59,774 bases of DNA from JAUVUV01 sp964548275 (GTDB lineage: Bacteria > Gemmatimonadota > Glassbacteria > GWA2-58-10), in NCBI GenBank assembly GCA_964548275.1, contig CAZJQI010000024.1:1-59774 (forward strand), given 5' to 3'. The notes beneath the pieces are model-generated. The model searched no databases. It had not been told where the DNA came from and worked only from the letters and a program-made list of their open reading frames with translations. Below, piece by piece: positions 17,235 to 25,725 of this stretch. The position numbers were made by a program, and so were the translations under genes. Each line of letters opens with the position of its first letter. Positions within the stretch are counted from its first letter, which is position 1.

Positions 17235-17328
17235 CTCCGCCCTGTGGGCGGAGATGAATGCGAAGCAGGGGCAAGGGGGATGCAATCCCCCTCCTCGCTT
17301 TTCAAGAAGCCCCGCCCTGTGGGCGGGG
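17235..17328. repeat. Three consecutive hairpins, REP/BIME-like unit
   Basis: CTCCGCCC-TGT-GGGCGGAG (17235-17253), GGGGGAT-GCA-ATCCCCC (17275-17291) and CCCCGCCC-TGT-GGGCGGGG (17310-17328) lie within 94 bp. The outer two are nearly the same hairpin. They sit in the gap between the sigma gene and the end of the TPR gene. Such paired palindromes resemble REP/BIME units or the foot hairpins of IS200/IS605-type ends; no transposase is present. They could also stop transcription from the TPR gene. Confidence 0.65.
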
Positions 17329-17336
17329 AGCTTCAC

Positions 17337-18641
17337 TCAACGTAATTTTTTTGACGCTTTTTCCCCAAAATCGGTCAGAGGATAATTTTCCGCCAGTTGT
17401 CTGTAAACAGACCTTGCCAGCTCATCATCCTTGATTTTATCCTCGGCCAGTTCACCGGCCTGGTAAAGGTAGCGGGGAGCCAGGGGGCTGTCCGGGAAAA
17501 GCTCGGCGATCCGCCGGTAAGCCCTTATTGCATCAGCGTAATTCTTTGTCTTCTCCTCATGGATTCCACCGATTTTAATCAGAACCTCGGCAGCCCGGGT
17601 TTCGCCTGGGAACTCGCTTACTACACGTTCGTAAAATTCCAGGGATTTCTGTGTATTGTTCAGATAGTCAAGATATATTCTGCCGATTCGCCCGTAGCAT
17701 TCTGTCCGGATTTCAACAAATGGAAACCTTTTTGCCGTGTCCTCGAGCTGGACCACGGCCTGGCTGTAATTCTCCTCGGCCTCATCCACCTCGGAGATCA
17801 ATACCGAGGCGCGGCCGGCTATCAGTTCGGCCGGAAACTTGTCTATCACCTCCAGGTAAACCCGCCTCGCCATTTCGTAGTTCTCCAGTTCGCGTAAATA
17901 GACCTCGGCCGCACCCAGCAGCGCCTCGCCCACCCCGTCGCCGTACGGCTCGATCACCTCGGCAGTGCGGTAGGCAATCAGCGCATTGCGCCACTTTTTT
18001 TCCATACGGTACATGTTGCCCATTATCAGGCAGACACGGTCAGGCTGAAAGTCATAGTTCAGGAGGTAGAGATAGTGCCTGCACTCGTTGATCAGATAGC
18101 GGGAAAGCCTGTCGATTCTGGCGTCGGCCACAAGCTGAATCCAGTCCAGGTAACCTCGCTCACCCCCCGGGAAAGTTTGCCCTTCATCCAGAACTTTCAG
18201 CACGTGGCGCTTGAGAAGAGCAAGGTTGTCATCACTGAAAATCGCGGTAATGCCGCGCTTTTTGCTTTCGGCAAGCCGCTTGAGGTTCTCCTTGGTCTGC
18301 GGGATCAGCGCACTGGAGGGATAAACGAAAGACACCTTGAGAAAGCTTGCGATTGCAGCGGCCTCATTTTTCTGGTGTTCGTAGACTGTGGCGGCAAGGT
18401 ATTCCAGGCTGTCGCTTTTGGCCGAATGCGGATAGAGACTGCGAAAGATGGCGAATTCCTCGGAAAGCGCCGCTGCATAATTTTCGCTTGAGGCGTCATA
18501 CCTGCTCTTGAGAAGCTGCCAGTAGGCATCCTCAGGCGGGATCGCGCAACTTGTATGCCGCGGACAGATTACCGCAAGCAGGCAGGCGCACAGCAATAGT
18601 GAAATTGTACGCCTTAATTCGGGTGTGGGGAAAACCAGCAT
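17337..18641 (-). CDS. Exported tetratricopeptide-repeat protein
   Basis: The 434-aa precursor has an N-terminal signal peptide (ISLLLCACLLAVICPRHTS). From about residue 40 to the end it consists of TPR-like helical pairs, for example YPHSAKSDSLEYLAATVYEHQ, ALIAYRTAEVIEPYGDGVGEALLGAAEVYLRE, YADAIRAYRRIAELFPDSPLAPRYLYQAGELAE and SVYRQLAENYPLTDFGEKASKKL. The C-terminal repeats have the 'YP.s.fae.A..rL' form of YbgF/CpoB and YfiO-like periplasmic TPR proteins. It probably scaffolds an envelope complex; the partner is unknown. A clear AAGGAGG lies 5 nt before the ATG. Confidence 0.85.
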   Translation of the reverse strand: MLVFPTPELRRTISLLLCACLLAVICPRHTSCAIPPEDAYWQLLKSRYDASSENYAAALSEEFAIFRSLYPHSAKSDSLEYLAATVYEHQKNEAAAIASFLKVSFVYPSSALIPQTKENLKRLAESKKRGITAIFSDDNLALLKRHVLKVLDEGQTFPGGERGYLDWIQLVADARIDRLSRYLINECRHYLYLLNYDFQPDRVCLIMGNMYRMEKKWRNALIAYRTAEVIEPYGDGVGEALLGAAEVYLRELENYEMARRVYLEVIDKFPAELIAGRASVLISEVDEAEENYSQAVVQLEDTAKRFPFVEIRTECYGRIGRIYLDYLNNTQKSLEFYERVVSEFPGETRAAEVLIKIGGIHEEKTKNYADAIRAYRRIAELFPDSPLAPRYLYQAGELAEDKIKDDELARSVYRQLAENYPLTDFGEKASKKLR

Positions 18642-18660
18642 TCATTCCTCCTTAATCTTT

Positions 18661-18873
18661 TTATTTTTCATTTCCACTTGGACTGTCGCTTAATGACTCG
18701 GTCAACTGAGAGGGCGATACCTGGGGATTCAGCGGGAAACTGAACGTTGACTGGTCAATACCATTCAACAGGCCGCCGGTATAGGGAAACCTGGAAAACA
18801 GGCCGGTGAGTGATTCAAATAGTATCAGGCTGAATCCGGCCTGGTTTTGCATGTCATCCATGCTGTGGTGCAT
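18661..18873 (-). CDS. Possible small protein, low support
   Basis: A 70-codon frame lies just upstream of the TPR gene on the same strand and overlaps no other gene. Its product (MHHSMDDMQNQAGFSLILFE...) has one weakly hydrophobic stretch and a Ser/Pro-rich tail, and no family is recognised. No convincing ribosome-binding site precedes it. It may be spurious; the rest of 18642-19001 shows nothing else. Confidence 0.22.
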   Translation of the reverse strand: MHHSMDDMQNQAGFSLILFESLTGLFSRFPYTGGLLNGIDQSTFSFPLNPQVSPSQLTESLSDSPSGNEK

Positions 18874-19001
18874 CGCAGTTTCTCGCAGAAAGCGGGTAGA
18901 GTAAATGTTCAGGCAACTGCGGAGCTGGAAGAAAACGACTCACTACAAATAATAATAATTGTCTCCCTAACTATTATCCAGCCTTGTCTAAAATGAAGCA
19001 G

Positions 19002-19030
19002 TTGATTTTTGCCGCTGGCTGAACTATGAT
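19002..19030 (+). promoter_or_regulatory. Promoter of the PadR regulator gene
   Basis: TTGATT (19002-19007), a 17-bp spacer and TATGAT (19025-19030) lie about 60 bp before the ATG at 19088. The AT-rich stretch behind it (TTAAATTTATATTTATTC) could hold an autoregulatory operator, but no clear dyad was found. Confidence 0.55.
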
Positions 19031-19087
19031 AAAAAAGGAACTTAAATTTATATTTATTCGAAACTAATTTGAGGAACTGAGATCGAT

Positions 19088-19630
19088 ATGTCCAAATTTA
19101 AAGATTCCGGCGATATAACCAGGACTATTATCCTGGGGATGCTTGCAGAAGGTCAGAAACACGGATACGAGATAAAAAAACGCATCCGTAACGCCTTGGG
19201 CGAGTCTGCCGACATTAATTTCGGCTCCATTTATTACGGCTTGAAAAGTCTGACCGCCAACGGGTTTGTGGATCATATACGCGATGAGCCTGGAAAGGGC
19301 AGCCCGGAACGCTCGATTTACCGGATAACCCCCAAGGGACGCCGCGAGCTGGCGAATCTTCTCCAGAGAAGCCTTCAGGAGACGGATTTACCACTGCATG
19401 CGGTTGAGGTCGGCCTGCACTTCATGGATATACTCCCAGCAGGGAAAGTCCGGGATATCCTGGCCGAGCGTTACAGCATGCTCAAGGAAAGATACGAGAA
19501 CGCCCTGGCCGAGGAATTCCCGACGGATGAGCCATCCTGGGCCTCTTTTATCCGTGAATACCGGCTCTACCAGCTCGGGGCTGAGGTGCACTGGCTGAAA
19601 AACCTGCTCCCCAAGCTGGAAAAGAAATAA
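19088..19630 (+). CDS. PadR-family transcriptional regulator
   Basis: The 180-aa cytoplasmic DNA-binding protein has the PadR winged helix-turn-helix at residues 10-85 (IILGMLAEGQKHGYEIKKRI, INFGSIYYGLKSLTANGFV, the wing SIYRITPKGRREL). A C-terminal helical dimerisation domain (about 100-178) is of the Vir_act_alpha_C type. PadR proteins usually repress efflux or detoxification genes and are released by small ligands. The convergent hydrolase gene 13 bp downstream is on the other strand, so the target is not evident. Confidence 0.92.
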   Translation: MSKFKDSGDITRTIILGMLAEGQKHGYEIKKRIRNALGESADINFGSIYYGLKSLTANGFVDHIRDEPGKGSPERSIYRITPKGRRELANLLQRSLQETDLPLHAVEVGLHFMDILPAGKVRDILAERYSMLKERYENALAEEFPTDEPSWASFIREYRLYQLGAEVHWLKNLLPKLEKK

Positions 19631-19642
19631 TCCTCACGATTT

Positions 19643-20470
19643 TCATCTGTCCTCAAGAAATCTTTCAATACGCTCGTAGTAGGATTCCCCGAGTACCGCG
19701 TACAGGTCGAGATGGCCCCCGCCCTCCACTGCCCAGAAAACTACCTGGCCGGCTGAGTGTTCCCGGGCCAGTTTCTCCCCGAGACTGAAAGGCACCACAT
19801 CATCCAGCCTGCCGTGAAGGATCATTACCGGAACCCGTACGCGTTTCAGTGTCCGACTTACCTCCCAGTTGTTTTTCATTGCCAGGTGCAACGGCAGATA
19901 ACCGAATATCCGTCGTGCCAAGTCGCCTCCGCTGGTAAAAGAACCCTCGAGCACAAGCCTGCCCACCTTCCTTCCAGCTGCCAGGTAAGTAGCAGGCGCG
20001 GCACCGATCGAGCGGCCGAATGCAACAAGCCGCTCAGGAGCAATGCCTTTGACTTGTGTCAGGTAATCCCAGACAGCCAGGGCGTCTTCCTGGAAAGCTT
20101 TCTCGCTCGGCTTCCCGGTCGACAGGCCGTAGCCCCGGTAGTCGAAAAGCAAAGCACCAAACCCGCGCCTGACAAACGGGGCAAGCAATTCGAGCCGATG
20201 AGAAATGTTACCGGCGTTGCCGTGAAAAAGCACTATTACCGGCGCATCCGCCCTCCCCGGTTTGAAATACCAGCCATGAATAGTATCGCCGCCACCTGAC
20301 TGAATGCGAACCTCCTCAGCAGACAGGCCGAAATTCTCAGGCTTGAATTCGAGTTCGCGCCACGGGTGAAAAGTCATCCAGTTCTCAAGCAACCGCACAA
20401 GAATTGCCAGCACCAGGAGCACTGCCGCTACGGATAAGATTCCCAGAAATATGCTTTTTACCAGGGCCAT
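19643..20470 (-). CDS. Membrane-anchored alpha/beta hydrolase
   Basis: The roughly 275-aa protein has an N-terminal transmembrane helix (SIFLGILSVAAVLLVLAILVRLL) and a serine-hydrolase fold of the BAAT/YqiK-like group. Features are the oxyanion segment VILFHGNAGNISHR, the nucleophile elbow AFGRSIGAAPA (Ser), the acid in HGRLDDVVPF and the catalytic His near the end in EGGGHLDLY. The substrate is unknown, probably an ester or peptide-like amide at the membrane surface. The first ATG at 20470 begins MALVKSIFLG; a TTG 21 bp upstream is an alternative. Confidence 0.85.
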   Translation of the reverse strand: MALVKSIFLGILSVAAVLLVLAILVRLLENWMTFHPWRELEFKPENFGLSAEEVRIQSGGGDTIHGWYFKPGRADAPVIVLFHGNAGNISHRLELLAPFVRRGFGALLFDYRGYGLSTGKPSEKAFQEDALAVWDYLTQVKGIAPERLVAFGRSIGAAPATYLAAGRKVGRLVLEGSFTSGGDLARRIFGYLPLHLAMKNNWEVSRTLKRVRVPVMILHGRLDDVVPFSLGEKLAREHSAGQVVFWAVEGGGHLDLYAVLGESYYERIERFLEDR

Positions 20471-20859
20471 GGTTTCGATTACCCTTGACAAAATATATGG
20501 TTCTTAGTTAACAAAGTAATCGCGTACCAGACTATTGGGCAAGAGAAAGCATAACTGGCCACATCTGTTGTTTTAATCCGGTTAAAGCTCCAATACTCAG
20601 CCGCTTCACGATAGAATGTCGAAAAAGGCCGGCAAGATTCCAAATCGTCAGAACAAACTCTACACCCGCACCCCACGGCCGGGCGGAAAACGGCCGAAAC
20701 CTGCCATTAGGCGGAAGAAAAGATGACCGCCGATGTATCTTTTCGAAATATCAGATTGACTGGCTATTACGCGTTCAGGCAATGATTGCAACTTTTGCTA
20801 AGGCCGGGTTTTGATCAACAGTATTGTTAGCTTTATTGAACTTTTCTCAGGAGCCGATC
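20471..20859. other. Intergenic region without a recognised gene
   Basis: About 390 bp separate two divergent genes. A CGGCCG inverted pair (near 20680-20700) and AT-rich stretches are present. Frames on either strand are short and lack ribosome-binding sites. It presumably holds the promoters of the hydrolase and the epimerase-like gene, but no convincing -35/-10 pair was found. Confidence 0.5.
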
Positions 20860-21981
20860 ATGCAGTTCTCAAGCTTGTCAGTTTCTGTTTGCCGGCTGGC
20901 CCCGGCCAGATGGCTGTCTTTTTTTGCTCTGTGCACAGTCGTATTTTTTACCACTTTTCTCGCCGGGTGCGGTAAAAAGGAGGAAGCTCCTATGGAGAAA
21001 CTCAAGCCCTGGTTCGGGGTGACACACGATAAGTCAATCAGCGGCCAGCCTGTGGTTGTGCTGGAGAGAGGCGGCACTGATCCGATGATAGCTAAAATAG
21101 CACCGCATGCCGGAGCGAATCTGTTCAGCCTGGTTTATGAAGGAAAGGAACTCTTGTACTGCCCTGAAACCGATAACCTCGCCGAATTCACCGGACGCTC
21201 CTCGGGGACACCGGTGCTTTATCCGACACCGAACCGGGTTGCCGGTGGCAAGTTTACTTTCGAGGGCCGGACATTCAACTTCGGCCTTAATGACCACGAC
21301 AGGTTCCTTCACGGCCTGGTCCGGGATGTGGTCTGGGACTATAGCGTACCGCATGCCTCAGATAGCAGCGCCTCGGTCACGTGCTGGATCGATTTCGCTC
21401 CCGGCACCGAGCTGTACGAGAAATTCGCCTTCGACCACCGTTTGAGCCTGTGTTACGAACTCGACGAAAGAGGACTCAAGATCAGCTATAAAGTGGAAAA
21501 CCGCGACAGCCGCCAGCTGCCCTACGGCATCGCCCTGCATCCCTATTTCAATTTCCTGGGCGCTCGCGAAAGCGCCATTCTTTGTGTACCCGCCCAGTGG
21601 CACATGGAAGCTGTGAACCTGATGCCCACTGGCAAGCTGGAAAAACTTGACGGCACTGACTACGATATCCGCCAGCCCACACCGGTACCAAACCTGGTGC
21701 TGGATGATGTCTATTTCGGTATGCGGCCCGAGAGTCCGGCCTGGATCGAGTACCGCGAGGCTGGTATCAGGTTGAAACTGGCCGCATCACAAGAGTTCAC
21801 CCACATGGTGGTCTACATTCAGCCGCAGAATCCATTTTTCTGCGTTGAGAACCAGAGTTGCTCCACGGATGCGCACAACCTTTACGCCCGGGGGCTGGTA
21901 GAAGAATCAAACCTGCTGATCACCTCTGCCGGTGGGGTGAAAGAGGGCTGGATACACTACATTGTCGAACCGCTCAACTAA
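20860..21981 (+). CDS. Exported aldose 1-epimerase-like lipoprotein
   Basis: The 373-aa precursor starts MQFSSLSVSVCRL, with a CAGGAG site 7 nt upstream, and has a lipobox FLAGC followed by GKKEEAP. The body is a galactose-mutarotase beta-sandwich: AGANLFSLVYEGKELLYCPE near the N-terminus, the GTPVLYPTPNRVAGGKFTFEG segment, the catalytic-type HDRFLHGLVRD, LHPYFNF, and CVENQSCSTDAHNLY, where the Glu corresponds to the general base of GalM. It would interconvert sugar anomers in the periplasm or modify a polysaccharide end. A GGGGCAC hairpin terminator follows. Confidence 0.85.
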   Translation: MQFSSLSVSVCRLAPARWLSFFALCTVVFFTTFLAGCGKKEEAPMEKLKPWFGVTHDKSISGQPVVVLERGGTDPMIAKIAPHAGANLFSLVYEGKELLYCPETDNLAEFTGRSSGTPVLYPTPNRVAGGKFTFEGRTFNFGLNDHDRFLHGLVRDVVWDYSVPHASDSSASVTCWIDFAPGTELYEKFAFDHRLSLCYELDERGLKISYKVENRDSRQLPYGIALHPYFNFLGARESAILCVPAQWHMEAVNLMPTGKLEKLDGTDYDIRQPTPVPNLVLDDVYFGMRPESPAWIEYREAGIRLKLAASQEFTHMVVYIQPQNPFFCVENQSCSTDAHNLYARGLVEESNLLITSAGGVKEGWIHYIVEPLN

Positions 21982-22008
21982 ACAGTCTACCTGCCGATCT
22001 CGTTAATC

Positions 22009-22034
22009 CAGGGGCACAGCGAACCGTGCCCCTG
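22009..22034 (+). terminator. Terminator after the epimerase-like gene
   Basis: CAGGGGCAC (22009-22017) pairs with GTGCCCCTG (22026-22034), followed by TGTTCTTT. It is a member of the GGGGCAC hairpin family. Confidence 0.75.
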
Positions 22035-22084
22035 TGTTCTTTGGCATTTTCAGACCTGCTGGATTCAGCTTGCTGCACTTCTAA

Positions 22085-22289
22085 CCCGGATTATTCATAA
22101 ATTAGTAAGATGTTACGTTTCCCCGGGGCGTGGGGGCGGCGGGCGCATGAAATGCGCTCCGTTGCGTTTGCGCAACGGTCTGTGCGACTTGGGTCGCACA
22201 GCCGCCGCCCCCCTCCCTCGGTGGCTGATAAAAATGTGAAAAATAAGTGATTAGCACTGTCAAGATACGGGTTTCATGAATAATACGGG
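22085..22289. mobile_element. MITE-like element with cloverleaf core, copy 1
   Basis: A 205-bp non-coding element has inverted ends: CCCGGATTATTCAT on the left, and CCCGTATTATTCAT on the right read as reverse complement. It is flanked by the 4-bp direct repeat CTAA (22081-22084 and 22290-22293). Bases 22132-22212 fold into an 11-bp GGGGGCGGCGG/CCGCCGCCCCC outer stem enclosing three hairpins: GCGCAT-GAA-ATGCGC, CCGTTGCG-TTTG-CGCAACGG and TGTGCGAC-TTGG-GTCGCACA. A second copy is at 49270-49475. No transposase is in the window. The short inverted ends and YTAA duplication are compatible with an IS1380-type transposase, which is inference. Confidence 0.88.
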
Positions 22290-22447
22290 CTAATTAGCAA
22301 AAAAGGCCTCCAGAGATTTCCACCTGCGAAAAACCCCATCTTGTCAGGAATTTGTTAGACTTGCTTCTTGACACTCCGGCTGAGGTTGTTTATATAATTT
22401 CCCTCTGCCAAAAAGAATTATTCGATGCTTTTTCCCTGGAGTCTCAA

Positions 22448-24538
22448 ATGAACAAATATGATAGTAAAGATATCAGGAACATTGCCGTTGTAGGCCACGG
22501 TAGCTGCGGCAAAACCACGCTCACCGGAGCACTCTGTTTTGCCGCAGGCTCTTCGAAACGTCTCGGAAGTGTGGATGAGGGCAACAGCATGACCGATTTC
22601 AGCCAGGAAGAGATCGAACGTAAAGTCTCGATCAATCTGGCCATCGCCTACGCTGAATGGAACAAGGTTAAGATTAATCTCATTGACTGTCCCGGCTACC
22701 TGGATTTCGTGGGTGATGCTCATGCTGCGTTACGCGGCGCGGACTGCGCCCTCCTGGTTGTACACGCAGTAAACGGGGTGGAAATCGGCACTGAGATGAT
22801 GTGGCGCCTGGCAACAGAGCTGAATATGCCGGTGGCTTTTTTTATCAACATGATGGACAAAGAACACGTAAGTTTCAAGAAAGTTTTCGAACAGTTGAAA
22901 AACAGCTTCGAAGGCCATATCGTGCCGCTGACCCTGCCGCTCGGGGAAGGCGAAAATTTCAAAGGGGTGATTGACCTGACAAAGAAAAAAGCCTGTATCG
23001 GCGTGCCGAATAACAGCAAGGGTGAGTTCAAAACCGAAGATATTCCCGATGATATGGCTGGCGAGGTCGAGGAGGCCTATAAAGAGTTTATCGAGGATGT
23101 GGTGGAACAGGATGAAGCGTTGATGGAGAAATATTTCGCTGATGAGGAGTTGACCGAAGATGACATCTCCTCGGCACTCCGCAAGGGAGTGCTCAACCGG
23201 GAGTTCATCCCGGTTTTCTGCGGTTCCTCCATGTCCACTATCGGGGTCAGGCAGCTGCTGGACGGGATAGTGAATGATATGCCTGATCCGTCGATGATCC
23301 CACCGCTCAAGGCTCAGCAGGCCGGGAAAGAGGGGGAGGTTGAGATCGTCCCTGACGCGCACGGGCGGCTTGTCGCTCTTATTTTTAAAACCATCACCGA
23401 ACCGCATGTGGGTGAATTGAGTTATTTCCGCATTTTTTCCGGAGTCCTGAAAAGCGGCGGGGAGGCGATCAACGCCAATGGCAGCCACATCGAGCGCATG
23501 GGACACCTGAGTATCATGCAGGGCCGGGAACGCGTGGAGGTGGAGGAACTCGCAGCCGGTGACATCGGAGTGGTGGCCAAGCTCAAGGAAACCCACACCG
23601 GCAATACCCTGTCTTCAAAGTCAAACCAGGTCATCCTGCCCGTTATAAAATTCCCTGAACCGGTAATGAACGTAGGCATCGAACCCAAGGCCCGCGGCGA
23701 CGAGGAAAAGATTTCCACCGGCCTGAAAAAACTCCAGGAAGAAGATCAGACTTTTCACAGCTATTACGACTCCGACCTGCACCAGATGATGGTCTGGGGA
23801 ATGGGAGAACTTCACCTCGAGGTGATTCTCTCCAAGCTGAAACGCAAGTTCAACGTGGATGCCGAATATGTCAAGCCGCTGATACCCTACAGGGAAACGG
23901 TTCGCAAAACGGCCCAGGGCCAGGGAAAATACAAGAAACAGAGCGGCGGTCGGGGCCAGTACGGAGACTGCTGGATCCGCCTATCGCCTCTGGAACGCGG
24001 CACAGGCGTCGAATTCGTGAATAAGATTGTCGGTGGAGCGATCCCCGGCAAGTTCGTCCTCTCGGTGGAGAAGGGGGTCAGGGAGGCTGCCTCCAGGGGC
24101 GTGATCGCCGGCTGCCCGTTCCAGGATTTCAAGGCCGAATGCTATGACGGCAGCTACCACAATGTTGACTCCTCCGATGTCGCCTTCCAGGTCGCCGGCA
24201 GCCTCGCTTTCCAGAAAGTTGCCCTTGAGGCTGACCCGATCCTCCTCGAACCGATCCAGAATGTCGAGGTGCTGGTACCTGAGGAATACATGGGCGATGT
24301 TATCGGGGACCTTAACAGCAGGCGTGGCCGAATCCAGGGTATGACCCGTGAGGGCAACTTCCAGAAAGTATCCGCTCAGGTTCCATTGGCGGAACTTTAC
24401 AAATATTCCACCAGCCTTCGTTCTATTACCCAGGGAAGAGGTGTTTTCAAGAGCGAATTTTCACACTATGAGGAGGTTCCAAGAGAACTGGCCGAGAAGA
24501 TTATCCAGGAGAGCAAAAAAGAGAAGGAAAAAGACTGA
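22448..24538 (+). CDS. Elongation factor G-like GTPase (EF-G paralogue), with NMMD in place of NKMD
   Basis: The 696-aa five-domain translational GTPase belongs to the bacterial EF-G-like subgroup (N-terminus IAVVGHGSCGKTTLTGALCFAAG...RLGSVDEGNSMTDFSQEEIERKVSI). The P-loop is at residues 16-23 and the G3 motif DCPG at 80-83. The guanine-specificity motif at 134-137 reads NMMD instead of NKMD. Domains II-V follow, ending with a typical EF-G fold (GRIQGMTREGNFQKVSAQVPLAELYKYSTSLRSITQGRG). The family acts on the ribosome, but the role of these paralogues is unclear. The start at 22448 has CTGGAG upstream and matches the family; the frame extends 32 codons further upstream. A strong terminator follows. 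Confidence 0.93.
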   Translation: MNKYDSKDIRNIAVVGHGSCGKTTLTGALCFAAGSSKRLGSVDEGNSMTDFSQEEIERKVSINLAIAYAEWNKVKINLIDCPGYLDFVGDAHAALRGADCALLVVHAVNGVEIGTEMMWRLATELNMPVAFFINMMDKEHVSFKKVFEQLKNSFEGHIVPLTLPLGEGENFKGVIDLTKKKACIGVPNNSKGEFKTEDIPDDMAGEVEEAYKEFIEDVVEQDEALMEKYFADEELTEDDISSALRKGVLNREFIPVFCGSSMSTIGVRQLLDGIVNDMPDPSMIPPLKAQQAGKEGEVEIVPDAHGRLVALIFKTITEPHVGELSYFRIFSGVLKSGGEAINANGSHIERMGHLSIMQGRERVEVEELAAGDIGVVAKLKETHTGNTLSSKSNQVILPVIKFPEPVMNVGIEPKARGDEEKISTGLKKLQEEDQTFHSYYDSDLHQMMVWGMGELHLEVILSKLKRKFNVDAEYVKPLIPYRETVRKTAQGQGKYKKQSGGRGQYGDCWIRLSPLERGTGVEFVNKIVGGAIPGKFVLSVEKGVREAASRGVIAGCPFQDFKAECYDGSYHNVDSSDVAFQVAGSLAFQKVALEADPILLEPIQNVEVLVPEEYMGDVIGDLNSRRGRIQGMTREGNFQKVSAQVPLAELYKYSTSLRSITQGRGVFKSEFSHYEEVPRELAEKIIQESKKEKEKD

Positions 24539-24570
24539 TCCGGGATTTCCACCGCTAAATGGTCAACTGA

Positions 24571-24619
24571 AAAAATCCCCCCGCAGAGGAAGGAATTCGC
24601 CTTTACGGGGGGTTTTTTA
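24571..24619 (+). terminator. Intrinsic terminator of the EF-G-like gene
   Basis: ATCCCCCCG pairs with CGGGGGG across a 16-nt loop and is followed by TTTTTT. A second hairpin with an 11-bp stem, GGCTTTGGGAA/TTCCCAAAGCC, lies at 24649-24676 without a T-run. The rest of 24677-24984 is AT-rich and shows no gene. Confidence 0.88.
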
Positions 24620-24984
24620 TCGCTCCATGTCATGGAACCAAAAAAATAGGCTTTGGGAACTGCAATTCCCAAAGCCCTGTCTGCACAGAGACTTCCGCGA
24701 AGAAGTCATTACCGGGGGGTCGGTAACGATAAAGCTGTTTGTGCAGCGACCCTTACGGGTCTATAAGTTTATCGGCAAAATGAAAAAATACTTTAAAAAT
24801 CGTTTGAATTTAAGGCTTTATGTACAAATAACGATGTATTTCATGCTGTATAAGTGCCCCAGATTCAGCCTCTGACAGGTTACGGCTGGCCGGGCCTGAA
24901 AAAAAGTTCAAAAGTGCTTGAAAAATATAACTTGTTATGATAAGCTCAAGTCGAACAACAGTTGTCAAGGGATTAAGGAGCACG

Positions 24985-25725
24985 ATGAAAAAAATCGCTG
25001 TTATGTCCACCAAGGGTGGAGTTGGCAAAACCACTACCTCGGTTAATATCGGGCATGGACTTTCGCTCAACGGCAAACGGGTGATCCTTCTGGACTGCGA
25101 CCCCCAGAGCAATCTCGCCGACATATTTGATCTTGGGAGCGAGGATGGAATCAATGCTTTGTTGTTGGGCAGACATGCCTATATGTGCGAGGTGCGAAGA
25201 AACCTGTTCTTGATTCCCTCAGGCGGGCGCAAGTTGCTTGAGGCTGAGTGGGAGATCGCCAACCGCGAGAACAGAGAGAAACTGCTCAGTATTTCCCTGG
25301 AGGACCTTTCCAACTGCGATTATGTCGTCATGGATTGCAGCAGTTCGATGAACCTGATCAACATTAACGCACTGGTTTTTGCTGACCTGGTTATCGTGCC
25401 TGTGGGGATGGACTATTTCTCGATCAGCGGGCTGAAACAGACTTTCGAGCTGATCGAGGATGTCTGCCGGCAAACCAACCACCAGGTCCACTTGATGGGA
25501 ATCCTGGCGACCCAGTTCGACACGCGCACCAGGATCAGCCGGGAGATTTACGGTATTTTGAACAGGCTTTTTCCCAAGGAAATGTTCAAGACCGTGATTT
25601 ACGTCAATACAAGGCTCAGGGAGTCGCCTGCCTTCGGAAAGTCTATCTTTGAATACGACATCTCGAGCCACGGAGCCCGGGATTACATAAAGTTGACCGC
25701 AGAAATACTTGCCTATGAAAGATAG
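24985..25725 (+). CDS. Orphan ParA/Soj-family ATPase
   Basis: The 246-aa deviant-Walker ATPase has MSTKGGVGKTTTSVNIGHGL at the N-terminus (signature and catalytic lysines), the switch region LLDCDPQSNLADIF and Walker B YVVMDCSSS. Family members position DNA or protein cargo by dynamic dimerisation on the nucleoid. No ParB-like gene or parS-like site is nearby, and the downstream partner is the overlapping thiD gene. The start at 24985 has AAGGAG six bases upstream; the frame extends 16 codons further upstream without support. It could act in cargo positioning rather than chromosome segregation. Confidence 0.9.
   Translation: MKKIAVMSTKGGVGKTTTSVNIGHGLSLNGKRVILLDCDPQSNLADIFDLGSEDGINALLLGRHAYMCEVRRNLFLIPSGGRKLLEAEWEIANRENREKLLSISLEDLSNCDYVVMDCSSSMNLININALVFADLVIVPVGMDYFSISGLKQTFELIEDVCRQTNHQVHLMGILATQFDTRTRISREIYGILNRLFPKEMFKTVIYVNTRLRESPAFGKSIFEYDISSHGARDYIKLTAEILAYER

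Noticed and set aside
22132..22212. Cloverleaf as a tRNA gene
   Set aside because: The stem lengths (11, 6, 8 and 8 bp) and 3-4 nt loops do not match tRNA arms, and there is no anticodon loop or CCA-type acceptor end.
24649..24676. Hairpin GGCTTTGGGAA/TTCCCAAAGCC as a riboswitch or small RNA
   Set aside because: A single hairpin behind a terminator without a promoter or T-run is insufficient evidence.
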